A stretch of DNA of 64,000 bases from positions 1 through 64,000 of the forward strand of contig CAZFQS010000013.1 of NCBI GenBank assembly GCA_964521285.1, written 5' to 3'. The translations under genes and the position numbers were made by a program. The DNA comes from G020354785 sp964521285 (GTDB taxonomy: Bacteria > Bacteroidota > Bacteroidia > Bacteroidales > UBA10428). Positions 34,558-43,785 of the stretch are shown one piece after another. Position 1 is the stretch's first letter. Each line of letters opens with the position of its first letter. Under the pieces are notes generated by a model. It made no database searches and was not told the DNA's origin. It saw only the letters and a list, made by a program, of their open reading frames with translations.

Positions 34558-35439
34558 TTAGTATATTTTAAAGCTTATCGGAATAGTAATGGTGACGTTG
34601 ATTAATTTATCATCTTTTCTGCCTGGTATCCATTTTGGAGATAGTTTTAATATCCGCATGACTTCTTCATTAAAATATTCCTTGTCTGCTTTAATTATTT
34701 TTGCCTTAATCACATTTCCTTCCTTATCGACAGTAAATTTAAGATAGACCTGTCCTTCTTCCTTATTTTGCCTGGCAATCTCAGGATATTTAATTCCGTC
34801 AAGAATAAATCTTTTAAATCCTTCTAATCCCCCTTTAAATTTTGGCATAATAAAATAATCAAAATAGCTGGTGTCTTTTCCTTCGCGGGTATAACAATTC
34901 CCTTTTACGAACTTATTATTCCTGTAAATATCTTTCCTTATTAACTGGCCATTATCATAATAGGTCAGAAATCTGCCATGTTTAACCCCGTCTTTATATT
35001 CAACAACCTTTGCTAATAATCCCTGTGATGACCAGCTCTTTTCTGTCCCGTCCAATAATCCGTTTTTATAGTTCTTTTTGTTCTCTGGCCTGCCATTATC
35101 ATAATATTCGAAATACTCGCCATCCAGCTTATTGTTCACATAGCTGCATACTAACTGACATTGCCCGTTTTCATACCAGTATTTAAATGTTCCTGTTTTA
35201 TAATCCGGTGATATTGACCTATATGTTCCGGTCATCTGCAGGTGTCCTGACATATAATAATCTTTGACCAGATACTGTATTTTTCCACTGGTGTCACTGC
35301 TCACAATTCTGTAATAGCTGGCATTTTCGGGATCTGACTGCTGCCAGTTATTATCATAAAAAACCGTATCCTTAATAAGTTGCGAATAAATATTAATTGC
35401 AAAAATTAATGTTATATTCGCAAATAAGATTCTTTTCAT
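34558..35439 (-). CDS. MORN-repeat protein with TonB C-terminal domain
   Basis: I chose ATG 35439 (MKRILFANITLIFAINIYSQ, a signal peptide) over the upstream ATG 35487, which only adds a basic tail. About 293 aa. The middle (about 65-185) holds five or six MORN-variant repeats of the YwqK type, for example YWYENGQCQLVCSYVNNKLD and FLTYYDNGQLIRKDIYRNNK. The C-terminal 90 residues form a TonB-like domain (PEIARQNKEEGQVYLKFTVD). With no membrane anchor of its own it is not a classical energy transducer. It may be a periplasmic binding module. Function is unknown. Confidence 0.87.
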   Translation of the reverse strand: MKRILFANITLIFAINIYSQLIKDTVFYDNNWQQSDPENASYYRIVSSDTSGKIQYLVKDYYMSGHLQMTGTYRSISPDYKTGTFKYWYENGQCQLVCSYVNNKLDGEYFEYYDNGRPENKKNYKNGLLDGTEKSWSSQGLLAKVVEYKDGVKHGRFLTYYDNGQLIRKDIYRNNKFVKGNCYTREGKDTSYFDYFIMPKFKGGLEGFKRFILDGIKYPEIARQNKEEGQVYLKFTVDKEGNVIKAKIIKADKEYFNEEVMRILKLSPKWIPGRKDDKLINVTITIPISFKIY

Positions 35440-35552
35440 CCTCAACCGATTAAATTTAATTCTATTCATATGACGAAAAACTATCAAAAATGTTTTTAAA
35501 AATACCTGTGAAAAATATAAAATGTTATTCTGCTAAATTAAATATTTAATAA

Positions 35553-38500
35553 TTATTTTTCCTCTTCTGTATAACCGATAATAGCATTTGATACTGCGCG
35601 GGGTTCAGGAGGTAATGAGTAATTGTTTTTTTCGTAATCTTTATTATAAGGAGAAATATTTAATACATTATCGTCAACTACCAGTGTACTGCTTCCGCCA
35701 GGATCAAATCCCATAGCTTTTTCAGCTCCCAGCTTAAGCATTATCTCTGCCATATCAATATGAGTAGCTCCTACTGATTCCCTTATTCTGCCATTAACTG
35801 TCAGAACAAGCAAATTACCATTTTTATCCAGTCCTGCTGCTATTTTGGGGCCCCGCATATCAGTAAAGTCTAATCTTGCTGCCTGAGTATAAATTGAATT
35901 CATTGTAGTCCACCCCTCCTCATCCATATTAATCGCAACTGCTCCGTTATCAACGAGTAATGGTCCGGCCTCCACTGCATGTGCCACATTTTCAATACCT
36001 TCTACCTTTAAATTAAGTTCTCCTTCCAGCTCATCAAAATCTGCAGGAAATTTACTTTCAGGAAAAGATAAAGTAAGTCCAACAGGAATAATATTAACTT
36101 TTTCTTTGCCTCTTATTATATCCTTAATAACATTTCCTGATAATCTCACTATTATCCTTTTCTTTGAAGGAATTTCCTCTTTTTTAAACAGCAGATCATA
36201 GTAGCATGGCTCATGTCCCGGATTTTCCAGGTTGTAATTTCCTTTATCAATATTTATTTTCGTTTTTCCCCGTGATATAGAAATACCTTTTTTTGAATTT
36301 ACTTTTCTTATATCCAATTTACCGTTATTCTGAATTAATAAAGCTGCTTTATTATATAAAGGCGGACTAATAATTTTTTTATCTGATACTAATAATCCTA
36401 ACGGCGACCCTATATAGGATTCAGGGAGTCCGAGTTTACCTACTAATTCCGGATTCAGAATATAACCGCCATTCCATGCTATTTTAACATTATTCCCTGT
36501 AGCTTTATTGAATTCATTTGCCAGGACAGTAACCTGTTTTGTTTCATCGTTGCTGGACAAAGTCCTGAATGCCCATTTATGTCCCGGATTATTGATATTT
36601 ACTTTAGCGTATACTCCATTCCACGGTAATCCATCACTATATATGCCACTTAAATATTCATATTCAACTTCATTATTCTTTTCCTTTATATTATTTAAAT
36701 TTTCTATTACAAAACTTACAGGGGAACCCCTCTGCTCCGAATCCTTTTTAATAATCCTGAATAATTCTTCTTCCCCGTATTTTTTAACTGTGCTGCTAAA
36801 CTGCTTACTGTTCAGCACCTGGTTAAAATCTTTGGACGTTTGTATTGGTGAGGGATATGCCAGGGTAGTTCTTATTCCGGCAGGGACAAACTGAATATAA
36901 CCGCTATTTACCGGAATACCCATAATATTTGCAGTAATAGGATGTATAGCATTGCCTATATGGAAACAATCTATGTCAACGACATCTGACATAATCGATG
37001 CATATTGTCTGTTTGAAATAAGAAACCCATTCTGATCCCTTATGTATCTCAATACCTTTATGGCCTTACTGCCCATCTGGGGGAAATGTATACCTACGCA
37101 TAACTGACTGGATTCTATAATTTTAATAAGTCCGTGTTTATATAATAAAAACAATTCTTTTTCTCCGCCCGATTCAATATATTCAGTAATATCATTTTTA
37201 TTATACCATTTCCCTAAAGCCTTTGTATGTGCGAAAATAAATACAGGAGCCAGCCAGTCCTTGTTCTTCAATATTATTTTATTATCCAGTTCTTCTTCTA
37301 TTGTTAACTTGAGCCTTGAGCGCACGGACTGAAGGGCAAAAAACTCAAGTTCATACTTCACATAATCTCCCGGGAAAATCCCTATAGGAATATTTGTTTG
37401 CAATTTCTTAATTAACCTTTCCCTGTCATCAATAGCAATATCAGAACTGGAAGTTAACTCTGCCAGAGCAAGATTCCAGTCAGTGAAAAAATTCGGACTT
37501 TCGTCAAGTGCTTTTCTTGATTTAGGATTAACAATCTTTAAAAAAAGTAAATTAACAAGTCCGGTTAATTCCTGAATTGTAAAATCCTGGTAAGGATAAT
37601 AATTCTTGTTTCTGTGCCTGTATGCAAATGAATGGTCGTGCCTTATATCAACTTCACCCTTACGGTAGTAAAATATATTGTCCACAGCATTTAAGAACTT
37701 AATTCTTTTTTCATTAGAAATATTGTATGAACTATAGGCTGCCAGCAATTCATTACTAAAACTGTGTATAAATCCCCTTATTTGCTGCTCTTCAACTCTG
37801 AAAGCACTGGGGTCAATCAGAGATTTTAAATTTAGCATGAATGCCAGCCTTCCAAAACCAGGTAAAAAATGCCTGTTTTCGGTTTTTAAGATTGCCTTAA
37901 GATCGTTATTGTTAAAATTTACTATTTGCTTGTAATTATTTATTTCGGCCTTTACAATTTCCATAGATTTCTCATTCGGCAATATCTGATTGTAAAGTAT
38001 GCACAAAACATCATTTATGTTATTTGTAAGGGCTTCAAGGCTGTATCTTTTTAATACGGCATTCTTATTATGCAAAACTTCATCTGTAAATTTGTGAGGA
38101 AACATAACTCTCTTAAAGACATCATCAGCATGCCTTGAGGTTATCTTCTTTCCGCTGAATTCTATAACCTTTAATCTGTCTTCTTCAGGCAAATGCTCTC
38201 CAATAACTTCTTTATAGACAATTTTAGGAAAATACCTTCTGCAAAAAATTGGTGTGCCGCAGGCTGTGGCCTCAATTATTGGCAATCCCCTTCCTTCTGT
38301 TCTGCTTGGCAATAAAACCAGAGAAGCTATATTATACAATTCAGGTATACCTACCGGATTTTTAAACCTGTTTTTAAATGATTCCTTATCCAGCTCACTG
38401 AATAAAAATGCTAAATATACCTTGTTGCGGAGATTTGGCTCAATTACATTTAGAAGCTCTGAAAAGCGGATTATCAGATTTTGAAAATATTCAAAATGCC

Positions 38501-39728
38501 CAACAGCAATAGGCCCGGTTATAATTATTGTCAACTTTAAATTATCTGTTATCCTGAAGCGTTCAATAAAATTAACATTATTAAACAACTTCCTTATTAA
38601 CTTGAAGCCAAGCTCTATTCTTTTTCGTGTAATTATTCTTGTCGGCTGAAGAAAAATTATGTTTTCAGCCAGGAATTTCTCTACCGGTTTAGTTTTTGCT
38701 CCAATTAATATTGGCCTCGGATCTTTTTTATCAACCAGATTGTTCTTAATTACATCTGAAACCGAATAGCTTATCAGTGCCTTACTGTAGCGGCTTAAAA
38801 TTTTTTCAAACTGGTAAAAGGTATTTATTTTTTCTCTTTTACTTACATTAAAATACTTGTCAGTGTCAACTGCCGTACCTATTTCAGTGACATTAGCAGG
38901 ATTAATTCCTTTAATATTTACCAGGCGCTGTGATTGTGTTTGATTTATATTTACATTTATCCAGGAACGCGATTGCCAGGGAAATAACATTTCTATTATT
39001 GAAAATACTTCACCTATGTCAGCATTATTAAAAAAGAAATCGCGGAGGCCTTTTTTAAGCCCCTTCTCAAGAATATCTATTTTCTTATTTCCTCCCTCCC
39101 AGTAGAAGTCATGATTATTATTTATTACTGGTATTCCCAGGTACTCGGAAACGAATATAGTTGCTAAAGATAAGGATACATTGCCCGGATTAGAACATAT
39201 GTTTATCAAATACAACAGATTAATATTATTATTCTCTATATATGTACCTAATTTTTCCGTTATTAATAATACTTCATCCCAGAATTTAAGTATTAACTCA
39301 TTATATTTCTTACTCCCTCTTTCAAGCCTGGTAAAATAAAAATCCTTGTATAGTTTCCAGTTATCAAACCCCCTCATTTCAGGTATTTCATGCTTTATTG
39401 TCCTCTGATCAATAAGTTTAAAGGATTCAGGATAGAACTTACCGCAGATATAGTGTACTTTAACTCCTTTAAGTATTTTTCTGTATAACTTGGCATATTT
39501 TTCAACTTCTATTGTTACCCCGTCTACAGAATATAAAAATGTAATAAATGCTATTCCCCCATCCACAATATTTTTCTTAAATTCTTTAAAGGTTCCGTTA
39601 AACTTCACAGCAGGCAAGGGTTTTATTTCCCTGAATCTGTCAATAAATATTCCCAAATCAAACCATGTTTTGATTTTTTCACCTTTTAATATTGAAAGCA
39701 TCTCATTTACTGTCATTCGTCTCTTCAT
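35553..39728 (-). CDS. Glycosyltransferase / phosphodiester glycosidase fusion protein
   Basis: 1391-aa protein without signal peptide. The N-terminal part (about 1-590) is a GT-B glycosyltransferase: NNNHDFYWEGG, FLQPTRIITRKRIELGFKLI and LPSRTEGRGLPIIEATACGTP (about 470-490). The middle (about 590-1040) matches nothing I know. The C-terminal part (about 1040-1391) is a phosphodiester glycosidase (NAGPA/DUF2233) domain: AWNGGYI, VEAGPLLVDNG, AARLDFT, and the signature GFDPGGSSTLVVDD at about 1340. NAGPA enzymes remove a sugar from a phosphodiester. Coupling to a transferase is unusual and suggests work on a sugar-phosphodiester polymer or lipid. It stands alone between the MORN/TonB and vanZ-like genes. 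The start ATG is preceded by no clear ribosome binding site. Confidence 0.85.
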   Translation of the reverse strand: MKRRMTVNEMLSILKGEKIKTWFDLGIFIDRFREIKPLPAVKFNGTFKEFKKNIVDGGIAFITFLYSVDGVTIEVEKYAKLYRKILKGVKVHYICGKFYPESFKLIDQRTIKHEIPEMRGFDNWKLYKDFYFTRLERGSKKYNELILKFWDEVLLITEKLGTYIENNNINLLYLINICSNPGNVSLSLATIFVSEYLGIPVINNNHDFYWEGGNKKIDILEKGLKKGLRDFFFNNADIGEVFSIIEMLFPWQSRSWINVNINQTQSQRLVNIKGINPANVTEIGTAVDTDKYFNVSKREKINTFYQFEKILSRYSKALISYSVSDVIKNNLVDKKDPRPILIGAKTKPVEKFLAENIIFLQPTRIITRKRIELGFKLIRKLFNNVNFIERFRITDNLKLTIIITGPIAVGHFEYFQNLIIRFSELLNVIEPNLRNKVYLAFLFSELDKESFKNRFKNPVGIPELYNIASLVLLPSRTEGRGLPIIEATACGTPIFCRRYFPKIVYKEVIGEHLPEEDRLKVIEFSGKKITSRHADDVFKRVMFPHKFTDEVLHNKNAVLKRYSLEALTNNINDVLCILYNQILPNEKSMEIVKAEINNYKQIVNFNNNDLKAILKTENRHFLPGFGRLAFMLNLKSLIDPSAFRVEEQQIRGFIHSFSNELLAAYSSYNISNEKRIKFLNAVDNIFYYRKGEVDIRHDHSFAYRHRNKNYYPYQDFTIQELTGLVNLLFLKIVNPKSRKALDESPNFFTDWNLALAELTSSSDIAIDDRERLIKKLQTNIPIGIFPGDYVKYELEFFALQSVRSRLKLTIEEELDNKIILKNKDWLAPVFIFAHTKALGKWYNKNDITEYIESGGEKELFLLYKHGLIKIIESSQLCVGIHFPQMGSKAIKVLRYIRDQNGFLISNRQYASIMSDVVDIDCFHIGNAIHPITANIMGIPVNSGYIQFVPAGIRTTLAYPSPIQTSKDFNQVLNSKQFSSTVKKYGEEELFRIIKKDSEQRGSPVSFVIENLNNIKEKNNEVEYEYLSGIYSDGLPWNGVYAKVNINNPGHKWAFRTLSSNDETKQVTVLANEFNKATGNNVKIAWNGGYILNPELVGKLGLPESYIGSPLGLLVSDKKIISPPLYNKAALLIQNNGKLDIRKVNSKKGISISRGKTKINIDKGNYNLENPGHEPCYYDLLFKKEEIPSKKRIIVRLSGNVIKDIIRGKEKVNIIPVGLTLSFPESKFPADFDELEGELNLKVEGIENVAHAVEAGPLLVDNGAVAINMDEEGWTTMNSIYTQAARLDFTDMRGPKIAAGLDKNGNLLVLTVNGRIRESVGATHIDMAEIMLKLGAEKAMGFDPGGSSTLVVDDNVLNISPYNKDYEKNNYSLPPEPRAVSNAIIGYTEEEK

Positions 39729-39802
39729 GCTTTTTATGTCATGGTTATTCCTATATAATATTAAGAAAAATTTAAATGATAAAAAAATTAAGCCATAATA
39801 AC

Positions 39803-39810
39803 TATATTTA
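39803..39810 (+). promoter_or_regulatory. -7-like box (TATATTTA) of the VanZ-like gene
   Basis: Seven of eight positions match TAnnTTTG (final G is A), 20 bases before the ATG at 39831. Weak evidence. Confidence 0.3.
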
Positions 39811-39830
39811 CGGACCTTAATATAACATTA

Positions 39831-40238
39831 ATGAGGAAATTATTAATCTTAAAAACAGGGAATAGTCTCGTTAAATCAATAATATGGGGTCTTATCATAT
39901 TAGTGTCCTGTACAATACCCGGAAATAAGATCAATAAGGTAGCTTTCCTGGAATTAAAGCATATAGATAAATTTCTTCATTTTTTAATGTATTTTATCTT
40001 TTCCCTGATCCTGTGCTTTGATCTGCGTAAATATATAAATGCACAAAAAAACAAGTATTTTGGCTATTTATATATATTTTTTATATCATTAGTGTGGGGA
40101 ATTATTATTGAATTAGTTCAATACTATATTTTGTCATACAGGGAAGGGAGTATTGCTGATATATTGGCAAATATAGGTGGAATATTAACAGGAATACTTT
40201 TTATTTTACTCTTAGGAAAATACTTATTGAAGACTTAG
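39831..40238 (+). CDS. VanZ-family membrane protein
   Basis: 135-aa inner-membrane protein with about four helices. Recognised by HIDKFLHFLMYFIFSLILCF and the C-terminal EGSIADILANIGGILTGILF, both typical of VanZ-like proteins. The family is named from teicoplanin resistance, but single genes in Bacteroidota have no proven link to resistance. It converges with rpiB, with two bases between stop codons. Confidence 0.88.
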   Translation: MRKLLILKTGNSLVKSIIWGLIILVSCTIPGNKINKVAFLELKHIDKFLHFLMYFIFSLILCFDLRKYINAQKNKYFGYLYIFFISLVWGIIIELVQYYILSYREGSIADILANIGGILTGILFILLLGKYLLKT

Positions 40239-40240
40239 AG

Positions 40241-40690
40241 TTATTTTGTCCCCTTAACAGGAATTTTATCAACCCTGATTTTATGCCTCCCTCCTTCAAA
40301 TTCAGTACTCAGAAACTTATCAACAATATCTTTTGCCTCCTCACGGCTAATAAACCTTGCAGGTAATGAACAGATATTGGCATCATTATGACTCCTGGCC
40401 AGCTCTGCAATCTTTGTATTCCAGCACAGTGCAGATCTTATTCCCTGATACTTGTTTACTGTCATGTTAATACCATTTCCCGAACCACAGAGCGATATGC
40501 CAAAATCAAATTCATTTCTTAATATTGCTTCTGCAAGAATATGACCGTAATCCGGATAATCCACGCTTTCATCAGAAAATGTCCCTAAATCTTTGACCAT
40601 AAATTTCCTGCTCCTAAAGTGCTCAATTAAATCCCCCTTTAATTTATATCCGGCATGATCACTGGCTATGGCAATTTTTAATTTACCCAT
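40241..40690 (-). CDS. rpiB: Ribose 5-phosphate isomerase B
   Basis: Interconverts ribose 5-phosphate and ribulose 5-phosphate in the pentose phosphate pathway. The 149-aa protein is of standard RpiB length and shows ASDHAGYKLKG, YPDYGHILAEA, the CGSGNGINMTVNK active-site loop (Cys about 70) and RSALCWN. It is transcribed alone from a -7 box at 40721. Confidence 0.95.
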   Translation of the reverse strand: MGKLKIAIASDHAGYKLKGDLIEHFRSRKFMVKDLGTFSDESVDYPDYGHILAEAILRNEFDFGISLCGSGNGINMTVNKYQGIRSALCWNTKIAELARSHNDANICSLPARFISREEAKDIVDKFLSTEFEGGRHKIRVDKIPVKGTK

Positions 40691-41196
40691 GGTTAATATA
40701 TCTTAAAAGTAAAGATAAAACAAATATACCGAATGAATACCTAAACATGTTAATGATTGAAAGAATACACTTGTTGATTAAATATTCTTATTTCTTTAAA
40801 TTAATTATTACTATTAACAATACAATATGTTAAATTGTTGTTAGTTTATTTAGGGTTTATTTTTATAAAAAAACTTGACATTTGATGTTCAGAGATATAT
40901 ATAAATTGTTTAATTATATGAAAATTTGTTTTTAATAATTCTTATCAAAAACTTAACACCATTTAAACAGAATTTCATTTCAAAAATTCTAATTAATTTT
41001 ACAAGATCAGGTTAATTAACAGCTTGTTCAAAATTATGTATTTCTTTAAAAATCAAAAATTAAATAAGATAATGATTGTTAACAGTCATTTAGTAAATTT
41101 TTAATTACTTTAAAAGCAAAAAAAGTACAACAAATTTATAAACATAACTAACAGAATATATAAAAGAATATATATATAATATTGAATATATAATAA
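40691..41196. other. Very AT-rich intergenic region, rpiB / nadA
   Basis: About 500 bases without a coding frame, mostly A and T, between divergent rpiB and nadA. Seen: the rpiB -7 box (40721-40728), a TTGACA-like stretch at 40873-40880, and AT-alternating runs just before nadA. I find no convincing TAnnTTTG box for nadA, no hairpin terminator and no tRNA. A small RNA or AT-rich protein-binding region cannot be excluded. Confidence 0.6.
40721..40728 (-). promoter_or_regulatory. -7 box (TATATTTG) of rpiB
   Basis: Exact TAnnTTTG match on the minus strand, 30 bases before the rpiB ATG at 40690. No good -33 match. Confidence 0.5.
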
Positions 41197-42201
41197 ATGA
41201 ATTATATTGTTAATAAAAAAGATCTGGAGGATTTTGGGTATCTGAAAATCAATATCAGCAAAGAACTGGATATCTCGGAGGAAATAAACAGGTTAAGAAG
41301 AGAAAAGGATGCTGTAATACTGGCTCATTATTATCAGGATAATGAAATTCAGGATATAGCTGACTTTGTTGGCGATAGTCTGGATTTATCAAGAAAAGCA
41401 GCCAGCACTGATGCTGATATTATAGTTTTTTCCGGAGTGCATTTTATGGCAGAAACGGCAAAAATTTTGTCGCCGGATAAAAAAGTGCTTCTTCCTGATT
41501 TAAATGCAGGATGTTCACTGGCAGAAGCATGTCCGATCAAAGAATTTGAAAAATTTCTGAAAAAATATCCTGATCATACAGTTATTAGTTATATAAATAC
41601 AACCGCTGAAATAAAGGCATTATCTGATATTATATGTACATCTACAAATGCTGTAGAAATAATAAATTATTTACCAAAGGAAGAAAAAATTATTTTTGCT
41701 CCTGATAAAAATCTGGGCAACTATATTAAAGGTTTATCCAACAGAGATATGGTCATATGGAACGGAGCATGCCATGTGCATGAGGAATTTTCCCTGGAAA
41801 AAATAATAGAACTGAAAGAGGAAAATACTGATGCTAAAATAATTGCACATCCTGAATGTATAAAACCCTTACTTCTGATTGCTGATCATGTTGGTTCAAC
41901 ATCTTCATTATTAAAATATACAATTAATGATAATAGTAATAAATACATTGTCGCTACAGAAGCAGGGATAATTCATCAGATGAGAAAGGCAAATCCTGAA
42001 AAAACCTTTATCCCTGCCCCTCCAAAAGATTCGACATGTGGCTGTAATGAGTGTAATTTTATGAAATTAAACACCATGGAAAAGATATATATATGTCTTA
42101 AGTATGAACTGCCAGAGATAATACTCGATGAAGATTTGAGAATAAAGGCCGAAAAACCCATATTAAGGATGCTTGAAATCTCTGAAAAAACAGGAATTTA
42201 A
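41197..42201 (+). CDS. nadA: Quinolinate synthase A
   Basis: Second step of de novo NAD synthesis: condenses iminoaspartate with dihydroxyacetone phosphate to quinolinate using a [4Fe-4S] cluster. The 334-aa protein shows ILAHYYQDNEIQDIADFVGDS, FSGVHFMAETAKIL and three cluster cysteine blocks: NAGCSLAEACP, GACHVHEEF and the C-terminal STCGCNECNFM. nadB and nadC are not in the window. The MORN-repeat gene follows after four bases, so nadA, the MORN gene and ruvB likely share a transcript. Confidence 0.95.
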   Translation: MNYIVNKKDLEDFGYLKINISKELDISEEINRLRREKDAVILAHYYQDNEIQDIADFVGDSLDLSRKAASTDADIIVFSGVHFMAETAKILSPDKKVLLPDLNAGCSLAEACPIKEFEKFLKKYPDHTVISYINTTAEIKALSDIICTSTNAVEIINYLPKEEKIIFAPDKNLGNYIKGLSNRDMVIWNGACHVHEEFSLEKIIELKEENTDAKIIAHPECIKPLLLIADHVGSTSSLLKYTINDNSNKYIVATEAGIIHQMRKANPEKTFIPAPPKDSTCGCNECNFMKLNTMEKIYICLKYELPEIILDEDLRIKAEKPILRMLEISEKTGI

Positions 42202-42205
42202 CATT

Positions 42206-43774
42206 ATGAAACTTACAAAATATATTATCATTTTTTCACTCTTAAGTATTTATATTGGAACAGGTGCCCAGCAGGATACTATTAAGGACGGATATAATAT
42301 ATTTTATTACAGGACAGGCAAAATATCAAGCGAGGGGATGATGAAAAATGGTAAACCTGACGGATATTGGAAAACTTATTATATGACAGGGGTATTAAAG
42401 TCAGAAGGCAACAGAAAAAATCTCTTGCTGGATAGTACGTGGATTTTCTATAATAATGTTGGCGACACAGTAAAAAAAATAAATTATATTTTGGGTAAAA
42501 AGACAGGATACATGCTGTCTTATAACACAGACAGGAATGCTGACCTGGAATATATCGGAAATATTGTCTCCCGGGAACTCTATATAAATGATAAAAAGGA
42601 AGGTACTTCTTATTATTTTTATAAAAACGGGAAGCTGAAAAGCAAAGTTGATTACAGGAATAACCAAAGGAACGGGATAGCTTTGGAATATGACGAATCA
42701 GGTAAAATTATAACTATCCTGAATTATAATAAGGGAACGCTTGTAGAAAGAGAAAAAATTAACAGGATTGATGAAAATGGATTAAAACAGGGAACATGGA
42801 AAGATTTTTATTCTGATAATAAAGTAAAAAGGGAGGCTAATTATACAAATAATATACTCGATGGTCTTTACAAAGAGTATGATGAAAGCGGAAACCTTAC
42901 TTTGCTACTGAGATACAGAGATGGTAAAATTATAGAGGATAATAATATTAATGCCGAGGATATTGATATTAGAAATGAATATGATAACGATGGTAATTTG
43001 ACTTATAGCGGGGCCTTCAGAAATTCAAAACCAATTGGCATACACAGAAGGTACGATATAAACGGAAATGTTATAAATTCTTATATATATAATGATAACG
43101 GATTAAGGATTTCTGAAGGTATAGTCGATAAAGAAGGAAATAAAATTGGCCAGTGGAAAAATTATTATAATACTGGTGAACTGAAATCTACGGGAAAATA
43201 CCAGAATAATCTACAGGAAGGAAAATGGACATTTTATTTCAGAGATGGCAGAATAGAGCAGGAAGGTGAATTTAAAAACGGGTTAATCAGCGGTAAATGG
43301 GTCTGGTATTACGAAGACGGAAAGGTTGAGAGGGAGGAAGAATTTTATAATGGAAAAGAGGAAGGTTTAATTGTTGAGTACGACGAGTTTGGCAAAATTA
43401 TTACAAAAGGTGAATATTTTGATGGTGAAAAGGAGGGAGAATGGTATTATAAAGCCGGCGATCATATTGAAATAGGTTCCTATGTTACAGGATTAAGAGA
43501 TGGAAAGTGGAAATACTTTTATGATAATGATCAACTGGAGTATGAAGGAAATTATATTCAGGGTAATCCTGACGGAAAACATAAATATTATCATGAAAAC
43601 GGATTACTGAAAGAAGAACAATATTTTGCGATGGGTATAAAAGAAAAACAGTGGAAAAAATATGATAAATACGGTAATTTGCTGATAACAATTAGCTATG
43701 AGGACAACAGGGAGGTCAGAATTAATGGAGTAAAAATAGAATTACCTGACAATAAAGTAAAACTCATTAAATAA
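42206..43774 (+). CDS. Exported MORN-repeat (YwqK-like) protein
   Basis: ATG 42206 is chosen because it starts a signal peptide (KYIIIFSLLSIYIGTGAQQD). TTG 42173 lies inside nadA. 522 aa, made almost wholly of YwqK/MORN-variant repeats of about 22-24 residues, for example YWKTYYMTGVLKSEGNRKN, KWTFYFRDGRIEQEGEFKNG and GKWVWYYEDGKVEREEEFYN. Such repeats form an elongated beta-sheet and bind membranes or proteins in some cases. No catalytic domain is visible. Placement between nadA and ruvB looks accidental rather than functional. Confidence 0.9.
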   Translation: MKLTKYIIIFSLLSIYIGTGAQQDTIKDGYNIFYYRTGKISSEGMMKNGKPDGYWKTYYMTGVLKSEGNRKNLLLDSTWIFYNNVGDTVKKINYILGKKTGYMLSYNTDRNADLEYIGNIVSRELYINDKKEGTSYYFYKNGKLKSKVDYRNNQRNGIALEYDESGKIITILNYNKGTLVEREKINRIDENGLKQGTWKDFYSDNKVKREANYTNNILDGLYKEYDESGNLTLLLRYRDGKIIEDNNINAEDIDIRNEYDNDGNLTYSGAFRNSKPIGIHRRYDINGNVINSYIYNDNGLRISEGIVDKEGNKIGQWKNYYNTGELKSTGKYQNNLQEGKWTFYFRDGRIEQEGEFKNGLISGKWVWYYEDGKVEREEEFYNGKEEGLIVEYDEFGKIITKGEYFDGEKEGEWYYKAGDHIEIGSYVTGLRDGKWKYFYDNDQLEYEGNYIQGNPDGKHKYYHENGLLKEEQYFAMGIKEKQWKKYDKYGNLLITISYEDNREVRINGVKIELPDNKVKLIK

Positions 43775-43785
43775 AAGCAGAATTT

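Noticed and set aside
40873..40880. TTGACA-like stretch as a sigma-70 promoter for nadA
   Set aside because: Bacteroidota use a different promoter consensus, and the distance to nadA (over 300 bases) makes this unlikely.
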